Shown: positions 34,701 to 44,591, counted from the stretch's first letter. The stretch is DNA of 64,000 nucleotides from an uncultured Kiritimatiellota bacterium (GCA_944389945.1 CALXOF010000002.1:1-64000), one strand, 5' to 3'. Notes: a model not told the origin generated them from the letters alone. Made by a program: numbers and translations.

Positions 34701-35630
34701 GTCTGGAGTGAGACCACCTACCGGATGCAAGCCCTGCGCGACAATCCCGCCTGCGCCAAGCAGGAGTTTGAGGTGGCCGGTCTGACCGACGACCCGGGCA
34801 TGAACTTCCACGTCACCTATCCGCTCAACGCCCCCGCACCCGCCCGTACGGCCAAGCCCAAAATCGCCATCCTCCGCGAAGAGGGCGTCAACGGCCACAT
34901 CGAGATGGCCGCCGCCTTCGCCCTTGCCGGCTTCGAGTCCATCGACGTGCACATGACCGACCTGCTGACCGGGCGCGTCTCGCTGGACGATGGCTTCAAG
35001 GGCCTCGTCGCTTGCGGCGGCTTCTCCTACGGCGACGTGCTCGGCGCCGGCTCCGGCTGGGCCCGCGGCATCCTCTTCAACCCCGCCCTCAAGGCGATGT
35101 TCAAGCGTTACTTCGAGCGCCCCGACACCTTCACCCTCGGCGTCTGCAACGGTTGCCAGATGGTCTCCCAGCTCAAGGACATCATCCCCGGCGCCGCCCA
35201 CTGGCCCCGCTTCGTGCGCAACGCCTCCGACCAGTTCGAAGGCCGCTACTGCACCCTCGAAGTCCTCGACACGCCCAGCGTGCTCCTCAAGGGCATGGCC
35301 GGCAGCCGTCTGCCCATCGCCGTCGCCCACGGTGAGGGTCGTGTGGCCTTCGAGCGCCCCGAGGACGCCGCCGCCGCGCGTGCCGCGCTCCGCTTCATCG
35401 ATGGCCGCGGCCGTCCCACCGAGGTCTACCCCTGGAACCCCAACGGTTCCGCCGGCGGCCTCTGCGGCTTCACCTCCGATGATGGCCGCGCCACCATCCT
35501 CATGCCGCACCCCGAGCGCTCCTTCCGCGCCATCCAGCTCTCGTACGACGACGGTACCTTCGCCGGCGGCGATGAGGGCCCCTGGGCCAAGCTCTTCCGC
35601 AACGCCTACGAGTTCGCCACCCGGGCATGA
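31782..35630 (+). CDS. purL: Phosphoribosylformylglycinamidine synthase (large, single-chain)
   Basis: 1282 aa, the single-chain form that fuses PurL and PurQ. It converts FGAR, ATP and glutamine to FGAM in purine synthesis. The FGAM synthase part has [34 protein letters not shown] and GGGAASS. The C-terminal class I amidotransferase (about 1025-1282) has [13 protein letters not shown], the nucleophile in GVCNGCQM (Cys near 1122) and PHPERSFR (His near 1243). The next gene overlaps it by 4 bp. Confidence 0.97.
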   Translation: MATEFLVGQVALSAFRVANLKKALAEAGLPGCEVSTRWVFPMLTEGTLSTEAREKAKTLLDAGDDPLPREGVFVAPRLGTISPWSSKATDIFHTCSVAGVLRVERAMYLALTRDGKVLAKVDLGAAANAIHDRMIEGVFTAEELEGLFIDAQPARGKVFDVLGEGRVALERANKEIGLALSDPEIDYLFNAYTAAKRNPTDTELTMFGQVNSEHCRHKIFNAKWIIDGQERDLSLFGMIRNTHKLHPEGTQVAYKDNSGVIDGFRIQAFQSDPRDNVYRFAEDQVEMLMKVETHNHPTAISPYPGAATGVGGEIRDESATGIGSRTKAGICGFCVSNLEIPDFRQPWEKDYGERPERLSPALSIMMEGPIGGAAFGNEFGRPQLCGFFRTLEEEAGGKYWGYHKPIMLAGGMGNIRHDQVLKKEVPPHVLVAQIGGPAMRIGLGGGAASSMASGANEAKLDFDSVQRGNAEMQRRCQGVIDACVALGANNPILSIHDIGAGGLSNGCPELVEATGATFELRKVHNDEPSMSPMEIWCCEAQERYVLAIRAEDRLLFEGFCERERCPVAFIGETRDDGHMVLHDEHFGDNPIDMDISTLLGKPPRMVRDVRHVALPHKPLDLAGVKPAEALRRVLRLPAVANKTFLVTITDRTITGMVHRDQMVGKYQLPVADHAVTVTGYQCFTGEAMATGERTPIAIVDAPASARMAVGEAILQMASAPIGTIGTIKLSANWMAACGEDGEDARLFDAVEAVGMDLCPRLGICIPVGKDSLSMRTVWTDSKGQEHKQVGPLSLIVSAFATVTDARKDVTPDLKPGASRLLLVDLGNGKNRLGASALAQVYNQIGDTVPDVESPEALRAFYEAMQELIEKGLVLAYHDRSDGGVAVTLAEMAMAGGIGVAANLVGPDPLAALFNEELGAVLQVAEDKAAEAEAILAKYGVKADPIGITQADPVLQITVDDEPALDEALAEVRSVWSETTYRMQALRDNPACAKQEFEVAGLTDDPGMNFHVTYPLNAPAPARTAKPKIAILREEGVNGHIEMAAAFALAGFESIDVHMTDLLTGRVSLDDGFKGLVACGGFSYGDVLGAGSGWARGILFNPALKAMFKRYFERPDTFTLGVCNGCQMVSQLKDIIPGAAHWPRFVRNASDQFEGRYCTLEVLDTPSVLLKGMAGSRLPIAVAHGEGRVAFERPEDAAAARAALRFIDGRGRPTEVYPWNPNGSAGGLCGFTSDDGRATILMPHPERSFRAIQLSYDDGTFAGGDEGPWAKLFRNAYEFATRA

Positions 35631-36550
35631 GACGCCTCCTCACCCTCCTCGCCGCGCTGTGCGCCCTCACCCTCGGGGCGCAGGACCTTGAAACGTCCCA
35701 CCGCGCCGCGATGGAGGCCCTCTACGGGGAGTCCAGCCCTTGGGGTATCGACGATCCGGTTCTCTTCCGGGAATACATCGCCCCTTTAACCTCGCTCGGA
35801 GAGACACCCGTCGATTGGCTTCCCGTCCTTCGGCCCATCGCGCAAGAACTCACTGCCGGCGCCAAGACGCCCCTCGATGCCGCCATGCGCCTCAACCGCA
35901 ACATCTGGAAGCGTGTTGGTGTCATCTACTCCACCAAACGCGACAAGCCCAACCAAGACCCGCTCCACTCCATGCGTATCGGCATGGCCTCCTGCTCCGG
36001 CCTCTCCATCCTCTTGGTGGATGCTTGCCGGAGCATCGGTATCCCTGCGCGCGTCGTTGGTTGCCGCTGGCGCAACAAGCCCGGCAACCACACCTGGGTC
36101 GAGGTCTGGAGCGACGGCGAGTGGTATCCGCTGGGCGCCTTTGAGGACTGCCCGCCGGACAAACTCTGGTTCCTTGCCGACGCCGCCGAAGCCACCGACG
36201 ACGACCCGCGCTATGCCATCTACGCCGCGCGCGCCACCCCCGATGCCGCCGGCACCGTCTTCTATGGCTGGGGCGTCCCCGCCGAACGCGTCACCACCCG
36301 CTACGCCCGCAAGGCGACTCCCGCCGCCGAAGGCGTCCGTGTCCACATCGCCGCGGAACGTGACGGCGCCCGCGTTGCCGTTCCCTTTGTCGTCGATGGG
36401 AAGCGCTATGTCACCCCGGGCCCTCTGCAAGACCTGAACGACTACACCACTCTCACCCTCCCGCCTGGCGCCACCTTCACCATTCACATGGAAGGCCGCA
36501 CCTTCACCCATCGCGCCGAGGCCAACGCCATATTCGTTGAGCAACTATGA
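35627..36550 (+). CDS. Secreted transglutaminase-like protein
   Basis: 307 aa with a signal peptide (about 1-18). The transglutaminase-like core has C123 in [23 protein letters not shown]155 in [16 protein letters not shown] and an acidic residue at about D174 (AFED), the spacing of a Cys-His-Asp triad. Bacterial members are mostly cysteine proteases or amidases acting on peptides outside the cytoplasm. The rest is a beta-rich C-terminal domain. It overlaps purL and the following MATE-like gene by 4 bp each, so it is in a purL-led operon. Confidence 0.85.
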   Translation: MRRLLTLLAALCALTLGAQDLETSHRAAMEALYGESSPWGIDDPVLFREYIAPLTSLGETPVDWLPVLRPIAQELTAGAKTPLDAAMRLNRNIWKRVGVIYSTKRDKPNQDPLHSMRIGMASCSGLSILLVDACRSIGIPARVVGCRWRNKPGNHTWVEVWSDGEWYPLGAFEDCPPDKLWFLADAAEATDDDPRYAIYAARATPDAAGTVFYGWGVPAERVTTRYARKATPAAEGVRVHIAAERDGARVAVPFVVDGKRYVTPGPLQDLNDYTTLTLPPGATFTIHMEGRTFTHRAEANAIFVEQL

Positions 36551-37911
36551 CCGCCCAGCCCGTAGACAAGTTCACCTTTACCCCCTGGAACGCCACCCGT
36601 TTCTTTGTCCCGCTCTTCCTCCAGGCCGCCAGCCAATCCCTCACCTACCCCCTCGTCGGCGTCGTCGTGGCCCACGGTCTCCACGGTGCACGCGAGTTCT
36701 CTGCCTTCTCCCAGGGCTTCATGCTCATGTTCTTAATCGGGACGCTCGGGTTCGGCCTCGTCACCACCGGCATGGTCTACGCCAAGGACCGCCTCGGCTA
36801 CCTCCGCTTCCGCCGCGTCAACGCCCTGGTGATGGTCATCATCTCGCTCCTGCAATGCGCCCTCGCCCTCCCCGTCATCGCACCCTTCGTCTTTGGCAAA
36901 CTCCTCGGCCTGGAGGGCGTCCAGCTCGAGATTGCCCGCTGGTCCATGCTCTTTGGACTTCCCGCCCAGCTCGCCTTCCTGTTGCGTAACGTCCCGCAGG
37001 TTCTCCTCTACAACGACCACGCCACCGGCCTGGCCAACATGGCCACCATCCTGCGCATCATCCTCACCGCCATCCTCGCCCCCATCTTCCACCTCCTCGG
37101 CCTCGTCGGATGGGTCTGGGGTTGCGTCTGCCTCACCATCCCCGTCTTCCTCGAATCCTTCCTCATGGATTGGTTCGCCCGCCCCTACCTCAAGCGCCTC
37201 CCCATGATTCTGCGCGACGGCGAGAAGGCCTCCGTCACCCGCATCTTCCTCTTCAATATCCCCCTCTCCCTCGGCGGCACCCTCCTCTCCCTCTCCGTCT
37301 TCATGCTCAACGCCATCATCAACCGCACCGAAAACGGCGCCTCCATGCTCGCCGTCCACCTCGTTGCCATCGGCCTCATCAACCCTGTCTCCTTCGGTGC
37401 CCTCCGCAACCAAGCCGTCGCCATTGGCTTCCCCCAGCGTGACCTACACGACCAACGTACCTTCCTCTTCGCCATCGCCACCGGCATCGTCCTCGCCGTA
37501 CTCCTCCTTCCTCTCACCATCCCTGCCGTCGGTGACTGGTACTTCTGCTCCATCCAAAACCTCTCGCCCCACGAAGGTGACCTCGCCCGTCAAGTTATTT
37601 GGTGGGCCATTCCCTTCCTCCTCTTCCAAGCCGTCCGCGGCCACGCCGAAGGCCTCGCCGCCTACCGCCACCGCCCCAACGCCGTCCTCGCCGGCCAGGC
37701 CGTCTTCTTCGGCGTCCTCGTTTCCGTCCTCGTCACCCTCTTCCACTTCGACGTCTCCGGCCACGTTATGGGTATTATTTCCCTCCTCTGTGCCTCCGTC
37801 GCCACCTTCCTCACCATCCGCCTCGGCCTCGCCCTCGCCTGGATCGAAGACGACCCCGACTTCCCCAAAGGCCCCAACTCCTCCCACCCCTCCACCTGGC
37901 CTCACCGTTAA
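36547..37911 (+). CDS. MATE/MOP-superfamily membrane transporter
   Basis: 454 aa with about twelve hydrophobic segments and little else. Features such as QAASQSLTYPLVGVVVAHG in helix 1 and a two-fold helix pattern suggest a MATE or flippase-like exporter. It differs in sequence from the Wzx-like protein at 7460. It may export a small molecule or a lipid-linked product; substrate is unreadable. The 4-bp overlap with the transglutaminase-like gene points to a joint role. It is the last gene of the purL operon, followed by array E. Confidence 0.75.
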   Translation: MTAQPVDKFTFTPWNATRFFVPLFLQAASQSLTYPLVGVVVAHGLHGAREFSAFSQGFMLMFLIGTLGFGLVTTGMVYAKDRLGYLRFRRVNALVMVIISLLQCALALPVIAPFVFGKLLGLEGVQLEIARWSMLFGLPAQLAFLLRNVPQVLLYNDHATGLANMATILRIILTAILAPIFHLLGLVGWVWGCVCLTIPVFLESFLMDWFARPYLKRLPMILRDGEKASVTRIFLFNIPLSLGGTLLSLSVFMLNAIINRTENGASMLAVHLVAIGLINPVSFGALRNQAVAIGFPQRDLHDQRTFLFAIATGIVLAVLLLPLTIPAVGDWYFCSIQNLSPHEGDLARQVIWWAIPFLLFQAVRGHAEGLAAYRHRPNAVLAGQAVFFGVLVSVLVTLFHFDVSGHVMGIISLLCASVATFLTIRLGLALAWIEDDPDFPKGPNSSHPSTWPHR

Positions 37912-37966
37912 AGGTCCCTTCCCAACCTTTGGTCAGCACTTAAGGGTTTCACCCCGACCCCTTATT
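37911..37966. repeat. Palindromic-array locus E (short)
   Basis: AAAGGTCCC (37911-37919), AACCTTTGGT (37924-37933), a half core ACTTAAGGGT (37938-37947) and a trailing ACCCCTTATTC. It has the same parts as the longer arrays but only one recognisable core. The remaining 37967-38098 shows nothing recognised. Confidence 0.55.
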
Positions 37967-38098
37967 CTCTACAACCTCCGGAAGAAGCCCACGCTTCCTC
38001 CCACGGTTCGCTTCCCTACTTCACCATTGCAGGAGTTTACACAGCAACCGTAGACCCGAATAATCGTTTCGCCCCTGTTTGGCAGCGTGCGTGGGTTT

Positions 38099-38107
38099 TG
38101 GTATCAT
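38099..38107 (+). promoter_or_regulatory. Extended -10 promoter of psd-pssA
   Basis: TGG-TATCAT with TATCAT at 38102-38107. The ATG at 38153 follows a leader of about 40 nt with an AGAAGGA ribosome site. Confidence 0.55.
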
Positions 38108-38152
38108 ATTGGGAGTTGGGCAGAGGTGCCCTGAGAGAGAAGGATTGTTCGC

Positions 38153-38872
38153 ATGTACGAGAACGAGAGACGTGAGAGCGAGGTCATCATCCGCAATGGG
38201 TGGCCGCTGATTCTGGTGCCACTGGTGTTGGGCATCGGCGGTGGATGCGTGTTGTGCCCGGTCTTTGGGTTGCCGTGGGTGGCGACGGCGTGGTTGGCGC
38301 TGTGCGTGCTCTTTGCGGCGTTTATGATGTGGTTTTTCCGTAATCCGCGGCGCGTGCCGCCGGCGGGCGAGGAGAACATCGTCTCGGGCGCGGAGGGAAC
38401 GGTGCGCTCGGTGCAGTATGTGACGGAGGATGATGGTTCGCCGGCGAGCGCGGTGGCCAAGGAATTCTTCCCAGGGGAGCGCGCGGTGCGCATCTCCACC
38501 TTCCTGTCGCCCCTGCATGTGCACGTGAACCGTCTCTCCATCGGCGGCACGGTGAAGCAGTGCGAGTATCGCCACGGCAAGCATCTGTTGACGATGGATG
38601 AGCGCTCGAGCCTCTACAACCAGCACTCCATCGTGTTGGTGGAGGACAAGGATGGCCTGCGGTGCCTGCACAAGCAGATTACGGGGCCCATCGTGCGGCG
38701 CGTGATTTATTGGCTCGAGGAGGGCCAGCCGGTGAAGCGCGGCGGCATCCTGGGCATGATGAAGTTTGGTAGCCGCATGGACATCTGGCTACCGGCCGAC
38801 CGTGTGGAGGTCTGCGTGAAGCCGGGTGACCCGGTGCGTGCGGGCGAGACGGTCATCGCCAAGCGGAGGTAA
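38153..38872 (+). CDS. psd: Phosphatidylserine decarboxylase (short form, pro-enzyme)
   Basis: 239 aa. It converts phosphatidylserine to phosphatidylethanolamine. Two N-terminal membrane helices (about 16-62) are followed by WFFRNPRRVPP and FLSPLHVHVNRLSIGG. Self-cleavage at G206-S207 (MKFGSRMDIW) would create the pyruvoyl group, as in the short Gram-negative/archaeal type. pssA follows 3 bp downstream and makes its substrate, so the pair forms a complete PE pathway. Confidence 0.95.
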   Translation: MYENERRESEVIIRNGWPLILVPLVLGIGGGCVLCPVFGLPWVATAWLALCVLFAAFMMWFFRNPRRVPPAGEENIVSGAEGTVRSVQYVTEDDGSPASAVAKEFFPGERAVRISTFLSPLHVHVNRLSIGGTVKQCEYRHGKHLLTMDERSSLYNQHSIVLVEDKDGLRCLHKQITGPIVRRVIYWLEEGQPVKRGGILGMMKFGSRMDIWLPADRVEVCVKPGDPVRAGETVIAKRR

Positions 38873-38875
38873 GCC

Positions 38876-39691
38876 ATGCGCAAGATTATGAAGCTGAAGC
38901 GTCCCTCCGCGCACGCCAACCGCGTGGGCTTCGTCAATTCCATCACCTCGGGTGCATTGGTCTGCGGGCTGATGAGCATCCTCTTCTCCGCCACGGGGAA
39001 TTTCTACTGGGGCGCGCTCCTGATTTTGGGCGCGATGATTCTGGACGGTATCGACGGTACGATGGCGCGCATGCTCAAGGCCTCGACGGCCTTCGGCGCG
39101 GAGTTCGACACCTTCGTGGACATCACGGCCTTCGGTATCGCCCCGGCGATGTTGATCTATTTCTACCTCTTCCACGACTTCGCGGCGGCAACGCCCGCCA
39201 TCCATCCGGTGGGAGCGCTCTTGGCCATCGCCATCGTGCTTTCGGGCGCCATCCGCTTGGCGCGCTTCAAAGTGGTGGACGAAGACCATGGCATGAGCGG
39301 TTACACGGGGATGCCCATCACGGTGAACGCACTCTGCCTGGCGGGCATCGTCCTGTTCATCGAGGCCTGGAAGCTGGGCTATGGCAAAATCGCTGGCTAT
39401 GAACTGCCGGCGTGGTTGAACCTGCAGAGCGGCGGGTGGCTCTCTTGGGTGATGTACGCGAACTGTGTCATCTGCCTGCTCCTGCAGGTCTCGCCCTTCA
39501 AGTATCCGAAACCGACGAACACGCCCATCGGGCAGTTCATCGGCGTGTTGGCCTTTTTGGGTCTCTTCATCGGGCCGAAGACGGCGGTGGTCTGCTGCTG
39601 CTACCTGGTGCCTATGACCCTCTTCTTTGTTTACGTGGCGCCCTTCTGGTTCGCCATCAAGCGTCGTTGGCTGGCCAAGAAGGCGGCCTAA
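38876..39691 (+). CDS. pssA: CDP-diacylglycerol-serine O-phosphatidyltransferase
   Basis: 271 aa membrane enzyme joining CDP-diacylglycerol and serine to make phosphatidylserine. The CDP-alcohol phosphotransferase motif is complete: D57-G-x-D60-G61-x2-A64-R65-x8-G74-x3-D78-x3-D82. About eight hydrophobic segments follow or surround it. It belongs to the membrane-integral PssA type rather than the E. coli type. It is immediately downstream of psd. Confidence 0.95.
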   Translation: MRKIMKLKRPSAHANRVGFVNSITSGALVCGLMSILFSATGNFYWGALLILGAMILDGIDGTMARMLKASTAFGAEFDTFVDITAFGIAPAMLIYFYLFHDFAAATPAIHPVGALLAIAIVLSGAIRLARFKVVDEDHGMSGYTGMPITVNALCLAGIVLFIEAWKLGYGKIAGYELPAWLNLQSGGWLSWVMYANCVICLLLQVSPFKYPKPTNTPIGQFIGVLAFLGLFIGPKTAVVCCCYLVPMTLFFVYVAPFWFAIKRRWLAKKAA

Positions 39692-39709
39692 TCCGAGAAA
39701 ACTCCGAGC

Positions 39710-41641
39710 ATGAACGTCACTGAGAAAATCCTCCGCGCGCATTTGGTCTCCGGCGAGCCCGTCGTTGGGCAGGAGGTCGGCATCCGCATCGACCAGACCC
39801 TGACCCAGGACGCCACCGGCACGATGGCCTATCTGCAATTCGAGAGCATGGGCATCGACCGCGCCAAGACCGAACTCTCCGTCAGCTACGTGGACCACAA
39901 CACGGTGCAAATCGGCTTCGAGAACGCCGACGACCACGACTATCTGCAGAGCGTTGCGAAGAAGTATGGCATCGTCTATTCCAAGCCCGGCAACGGCATC
40001 TGCCACCAGCTCCACCTGGAGCGCTTCGGCAAGCCCGGCAAGACGCTCATCGGCTCGGATTCGCACACGCCTACGGGCGGCGGCATCGGCATGGTGGCCA
40101 TCGGCGCGGGCGGCATCGATGTGGCCGTGGCGATGGGCGGCGGCCCCTACTACATCGCCTGGCCAAAGGTCGTCGGCATCCGCCTGACGGGCAAGCTTCA
40201 GCCCGGCGTCTCCGCCAAGGACGTCATCCTCGCCGTGTTGCGCCGTTTCGGCTCGAAGGGGAACGTCGGGAAGGTCTTCGAATACTTTGGCCCCGGCCTG
40301 GCGACGCTTGATGTGCCCAGTCGCGCGACCATCGCGAACATGGGCGCCGAGCTCGGCGTCACCACCTCGGTCTTCCCCTCGGATGACGTCACCCGCGCCT
40401 TCCTCAAGGCCCAGGGCCGTGAGCAGGATTGGTCGCCGCTGACGGCGGACGATGAGACCTATGACGAGACGTGGGAGCTGGACCTCTCTTCGCTGGAGCC
40501 CCTCGCCGCCGCGCCGCACAACCCCGGCAACATCGAGACCATCGCCGAGCACGTGGGTCAGCGCGTCAATCAGATTATGATTGGCTCCTGCACAAACTCC
40601 TCTTACCGCGACATCAAGACGGTGGCGTTGCTCCTCAAGGGTAAGCAGGTCCACCCCGACGTAGAGGTCGGCATCGCGTGCGGTTCCAAGCAGGTGGTGC
40701 GAATGCTCGCGGACGAAGGTCTGCTGGGCGCCCTCATCGGCGCCGGGTGCCGTATCCTGGAGAATGCCTGCGGCTTCTGCATCGGCGCGCATATGAGCCC
40801 GAGCACGGACGCCATCTGCCTGCGCACGAGCAATCGCAACTTCGAGGGCCGCTCCGGCACGCAGTCGGCCAAGGTCTACCTCGTCTCGCCCGAGACGGCG
40901 GCGGCCTCGGCCCTCGCCGGCGCCTTCGCCGACCCGCGCACGCTCGAGGTGCCGGCCGTGGCCATGCCCGAGCACTTCACCATTGACGATGGCATGTTCC
41001 TCTATCGTGAGACCGCCGGCCAAGGCGTCCCCGAGACGGCCATCGTCCGCGGCCCGAACATCGGCGAGGTGCCCCCCGGCAAGCCGCTCCCTGAGCGTCT
41101 GGAAGGCGTGGCGACCATCAAGGTCGGCGACAAGATCACCACCGACCACATCATGCCCGCCGGTGCCCGCCTGAAGTACCGCTCGAACATCCCGGAGTAC
41201 GCGAAGTACGTCTTCGAGCACACCGACCCCGACTTCTACAAGAACGCCTCGGCCAACCGCGATGCCGGCAAGGCCAACGTCATCGTCGCGGGCGAAAGTT
41301 ACGGTCAGGGCTCCTCGCGCGAGCACGCCGCCCTCTGCCCCATGTACCTGGGCGTGCGCGCCGTGGTCGCGAAGTCCATCGAGCGCATCCACCGCGCCAA
41401 CCTCATCAACTTCGGCATTGTCCCCTTCGTCTTCGCCGACCCGGCGGATTACGACCGCGTGTCGCAGGGTGACGCCCTTGTCATCGAGGGGTTGCGCCAA
41501 GCCGTCGAGACCGGCCGCGCCACCGTCAAAGACCTTACCAACAACAACACGTTCGACGTGACGACCGAGCTGTCCGACCGTCAGAAACGCCTCATCCTCG
41601 CCGGTGGCCTTCTGGCCGCCGTGGCGCAGGGGCAGGCCTAA
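39710..41641 (+). CDS. acn: Aconitate hydratase (short, monomeric type)
   Basis: 643 aa, interconverting citrate and isocitrate through a [4Fe-4S] cluster. It resembles the shorter aconitases that share the 3-isopropylmalate dehydratase layout (MNVTEKILRAHL), rather than the ~890-aa AcnA. Cluster cysteines are in GSCTNSS (near 293) and ACGFCIG (near 354 and 357). The swivel domain holds GESYGQGSSREHAAL with the catalytic serine. A homoaconitase or LeuCD-like specificity is possible but the single long chain favours aconitase. It lies 18 bp after pssA. Confidence 0.92.
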   Translation: MNVTEKILRAHLVSGEPVVGQEVGIRIDQTLTQDATGTMAYLQFESMGIDRAKTELSVSYVDHNTVQIGFENADDHDYLQSVAKKYGIVYSKPGNGICHQLHLERFGKPGKTLIGSDSHTPTGGGIGMVAIGAGGIDVAVAMGGGPYYIAWPKVVGIRLTGKLQPGVSAKDVILAVLRRFGSKGNVGKVFEYFGPGLATLDVPSRATIANMGAELGVTTSVFPSDDVTRAFLKAQGREQDWSPLTADDETYDETWELDLSSLEPLAAAPHNPGNIETIAEHVGQRVNQIMIGSCTNSSYRDIKTVALLLKGKQVHPDVEVGIACGSKQVVRMLADEGLLGALIGAGCRILENACGFCIGAHMSPSTDAICLRTSNRNFEGRSGTQSAKVYLVSPETAAASALAGAFADPRTLEVPAVAMPEHFTIDDGMFLYRETAGQGVPETAIVRGPNIGEVPPGKPLPERLEGVATIKVGDKITTDHIMPAGARLKYRSNIPEYAKYVFEHTDPDFYKNASANRDAGKANVIVAGESYGQGSSREHAALCPMYLGVRAVVAKSIERIHRANLINFGIVPFVFADPADYDRVSQGDALVIEGLRQAVETGRATVKDLTNNNTFDVTTELSDRQKRLILAGGLLAAVAQGQA

Positions 41642-41655
41642 AGGAGCGACGCACA

Positions 41656-43428
41656 ATGAGCGACGCAGAGAAGCCCGAGTCCATTGGTTTTGACTTCGCC
41701 CCCGCTTGGGCGCGGGAGTCCGCCGATGATTATGTCAGCCGCTACCAAGGCAAGAACTACGACGAGCGCACGGGGCGCGAGGAGCGTCCCCGCCGTGAGC
41801 GTCCCCCGCGCCGTGACCGCGATGGTGAGCCCCACGGCGAACGCCGCCCGCCGCGCCGCGATGGCGAACCGCGTGGGGAACGCCCCGAACGCGGCGAACG
41901 TCGTCCGCGCCGCGAGGGCCCGGAGGGGGAGCGTCCGCGCGGTCCTCGTCGCGAAGGCGGCCGTCCCTTTGAGCGCCGCGAGCCTGTGAAGCCGCTTGAC
42001 GCGGAGATTCGCATCCTCCCGAACCAGAAGAATCTCGGTGTCATCATCAAGACGCTGCAGGGCACCCACATCGCCTTCCCCATGAAGAAGTTCGTCAACC
42101 TCTTCCTGGAGAATCCACAGGCGTGCCTGGTGCGTTTCGAGGCGAAGCCCGAGACGGACGTGCGTTTCTGGACGTGCAAGTCCTGCGGTTTGGTCGCCCT
42201 TTCCGAGGCCGAGATCGCCCAGCACCTCCTCGCCAACCATCTCAACGACTGGTTCGATGTGGCAGAGGAGCCCTGCGACCCGCCCGCGGGCAACTTCCCG
42301 CGCGTGGCCAAGTGTACCCTCACCGGCGAGTGGGTCGGCGCGCCCAACCACCACAGCTACCGCCATCGTGTGGCCGAGCTCGCCGCCCGCGCCAAGATGT
42401 CCGAGCACGACTATCTGCGCACCTTGGAGATGCACACCGACCCCGAGTCCATCGAGGCCTGGAAGCAATCCGTCACCACGCAGACGGTCTACCGTCTCAA
42501 GGTGAAGAAGGCCGAGGTGCCCACCGAAGCCGAGAAGCCCGTCGAGCCTACGGAAGGCGAAGCACCCGCCGCCGAAGAGAAACCCGCCGAGGAGCAGCCT
42601 GCGGAGACCCGCGAGGCCTACAACCGCGACCAGGCCGAGGCCCTCTTCCGCCGCGAGATCCTGCCCACGCTCATCTCGTCCGCCAAGCATGTCTGCCTCC
42701 CTGTCTCCCTGGCGCAGACCTCGCCTTCCCTGCCGCTCCGCCTGTTGCTGAAGTACACGCTCCGCGATGAGCAGCGCTATCCGCGTTCGCTCTTCTTCGC
42801 GTTGCGTGGTGCCTTCCGCCACCGCAAGTTCACGCTCTTCCGCGGCAACGATGCGCGTGGCCCCGAGTTCGTGGCTAACATCACCCTCGCGCCCTTCACC
42901 GCCGAGCACGCCGTTCGTGAAATCAAGGCCGCGCTCGACTATGTGGCCGCCCACCCGCTCTGCACCCGTGCCGACCTGCTCGCCGCCCTCAAGGCCGAAC
43001 TCCCGGACGTGGACGTCTCCATCCTGGCCCGCCAGATTGCCTTCCTCTTCCAGAAGGGCCACATTGTGGAATACTACAACGGGGTCTTGGCTCTGCCTGA
43101 GACCAACCCCAAGTTCCGCAAGCTCCCCGAGGAGATGAAGCGCGAGCCCAAGGAAGGCGAAGAGAAGTCCGCCGAAGCACCCGCCGCCGAAGGCGATGCT
43201 CCCAAGGCTGACGCGCAACCTGCCGCCGCTGAGGACGCCCCCGCAACGGAAGCTCCTGTCGAAGAGCCCACGTCGGCCCCCGCCGAAGAAGCGACGCAGC
43301 CGACCGCCGACGCTGAAGCAACCGAGGCCCCCACCCCGGCCGCAGAGACCGCCGTGCCGGAACAGCCTGCTGTTCCGGCCGCGGAAGCGCCGGCCCAACC
43401 CGAGGAGGCTCCCCATGAAGCTGAGTAA
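41656..43428 (+). CDS. Arg-rich protein with a C2H2-like zinc finger and acidic low-complexity tail
   Basis: 590 aa, family not recognised. Residues 38-110 are Arg/Glu/Gly/Pro repeats (RRERPPRRDRDGEPHGERR style). A central domain holds C174-x2-C177-x12-H190-x4-H195, a likely zinc finger (CKSCGLVALSEAE...). A second folded part follows at about 325-480 (LFRREILPTLISSAKHVCLP). The last 110 residues are Glu/Ala/Pro repeats. Basic, disordered N-terminus plus zinc finger suggests RNA or ribosome binding, which is inference. It overlaps lpxD by 14 bp, so it is in the same transcript. Confidence 0.75.
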   Translation: MSDAEKPESIGFDFAPAWARESADDYVSRYQGKNYDERTGREERPRRERPPRRDRDGEPHGERRPPRRDGEPRGERPERGERRPRREGPEGERPRGPRREGGRPFERREPVKPLDAEIRILPNQKNLGVIIKTLQGTHIAFPMKKFVNLFLENPQACLVRFEAKPETDVRFWTCKSCGLVALSEAEIAQHLLANHLNDWFDVAEEPCDPPAGNFPRVAKCTLTGEWVGAPNHHSYRHRVAELAARAKMSEHDYLRTLEMHTDPESIEAWKQSVTTQTVYRLKVKKAEVPTEAEKPVEPTEGEAPAAEEKPAEEQPAETREAYNRDQAEALFRREILPTLISSAKHVCLPVSLAQTSPSLPLRLLLKYTLRDEQRYPRSLFFALRGAFRHRKFTLFRGNDARGPEFVANITLAPFTAEHAVREIKAALDYVAAHPLCTRADLLAALKAELPDVDVSILARQIAFLFQKGHIVEYYNGVLALPETNPKFRKLPEEMKREPKEGEEKSAEAPAAEGDAPKADAQPAAAEDAPATEAPVEEPTSAPAEEATQPTADAEATEAPTPAAETAVPEQPAVPAAEAPAQPEEAPHEAE

Positions 43429-44449
43429 GGTCGCGAAGGCCGTCAACGGCACCTTTGTCGGCAATGGAGAGGCCGAAATCCACGCCATGGCCAGCCTCTT
43501 GGAGGCGCGCGAGGGCGATGTCTCCTTCTTGGCCAACCAGAAGTACGCCGCACAGATGAAGGACACCAAGGCCACTGCCGTCCTCGTCCATGCCGACTAT
43601 GAAGGCGAATGCCCCGCCACCCTCATCCGCGTGGAGGACCCCAACAAGGCTTTTGCCTCGCTCGCGCCCATCTTCGGGCCCAAGCCCGTTGTCCGCGAAC
43701 CCGGCATCCACGCCACTGCCGTCATCGGCGAGGGCGTCACCCTCGGCAAGGATGTCTACATCGGCCCCTACACCGTCATCGAGGACGGTGCCTCCATCGG
43801 CGACGGCACCATCATCGACGGACTCGTCTTCATCGCCCAGCACGTGACCATCGGCCGCGATTGCCACCTCTATCCGCAGGTGAACATCCGCGAGTCCTGC
43901 GTCCTCGGCGACCGCGTCATCCTCCACGCCGGCGTCAAAATCGGCACCGATGGCTACGGCTACACCGTCGAGATTGGCGCCAAGGGCCCCGTCATCACCA
44001 AGGTGCCGCAGGTCGGCATTGTCGAAATTGGCAACGATGTCGAGATTGGGTCCAACACCTGCATCGACCGTGCCCGCTTCGGCCGCACCCGCGTGGGCGA
44101 CTGCGTGAAGATCGACAACTTGGTCCAGGTCGGCCACAACGTCCAGATTGCACCCTTCGTCGGTATCATCGCGCAGGCCGGTATCGCCGGCAGTGCCAAG
44201 ATTGAGTCCGGCGCGCTCATCTGGTCGCAGGCCGGAGTCTCCGGCCACCTCACCGTCCACGAACGCGCGCAGGTCGCCCCCCAGGCCGGCGTCAAGGAAG
44301 ACGTCCCCGAGGGCGAGTATGTCGCCGGTACCCCGGCCATCCCCAAGCGCAAGTTCGCCGAAGGCCTTCTCCTCCCGCATCTCGTCGACAAGCTCAAAAG
44401 GAAGGTCGCAGACCTGGAGGCCAAGGTCAAGGCCCTGGAAACCAAGTAA
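43415..44449 (+). CDS. lpxD: UDP-3-O-acylglucosamine N-acyltransferase
   Basis: 344 aa, third step of lipid A synthesis, adding a hydroxyacyl chain from acyl-ACP. The N-terminal uridine-binding domain (about 1-95) precedes left-handed beta-helix hexapeptide repeats (about 98-310). The catalytic histidine is H241 in VQVGHNVQI. A C-terminal helix (about 325-344) supports the trimer. The start at 43415 has GAGGAGG upstream. Its 5' end overlaps the zinc-finger gene by 14 bp. No other lpx gene is in the window. Confidence 0.95.
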   Translation: MKLSKVAKAVNGTFVGNGEAEIHAMASLLEAREGDVSFLANQKYAAQMKDTKATAVLVHADYEGECPATLIRVEDPNKAFASLAPIFGPKPVVREPGIHATAVIGEGVTLGKDVYIGPYTVIEDGASIGDGTIIDGLVFIAQHVTIGRDCHLYPQVNIRESCVLGDRVILHAGVKIGTDGYGYTVEIGAKGPVITKVPQVGIVEIGNDVEIGSNTCIDRARFGRTRVGDCVKIDNLVQVGHNVQIAPFVGIIAQAGIAGSAKIESGALIWSQAGVSGHLTVHERAQVAPQAGVKEDVPEGEYVAGTPAIPKRKFAEGLLLPHLVDKLKRKVADLEAKVKALETK

Positions 44450-44581
44450 GTGCTTCGCCGCGCCTACACCCACCTCATCAAAATCTACGACCCGGAACGA
44501 GTCTCCTTCGTCCGGGTCCTTGTCACGCTTGCCGTGGCGACCGCGTGGGTGTGGGCGCTGATTGACCACCTTGCCGACTAA
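44450..44581 (+). CDS. Possible 43-aa single-helix membrane protein
   Basis: A GTG directly after the lpxD stop opens a 43-codon frame ending in TAA at 44579-44581. The product has an amphipathic N-terminus (RRAYTHLIKIYDPERVSF) and one hydrophobic helix (VLVTLAVATAWVWALI). Its stop overlaps the TAAGGAG ribosome site of aroC. The ribosome site for the GTG itself is weak. It fills the lpxD-aroC gap exactly, which supports a real gene, but it could be a leftover spacer. Confidence 0.4.
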   Translation: MLRRAYTHLIKIYDPERVSFVRVLVTLAVATAWVWALIDHLAD

Positions 44582-44591
44582 GGAGCCCGCC

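Noticed and set aside
38789-41656. 955-aa open frame antisense to acn and pssA
   Set aside because: Long antisense frames are common in GC-rich coding DNA. Its product lacks recognisable domains, and the forward genes have full family motifs.
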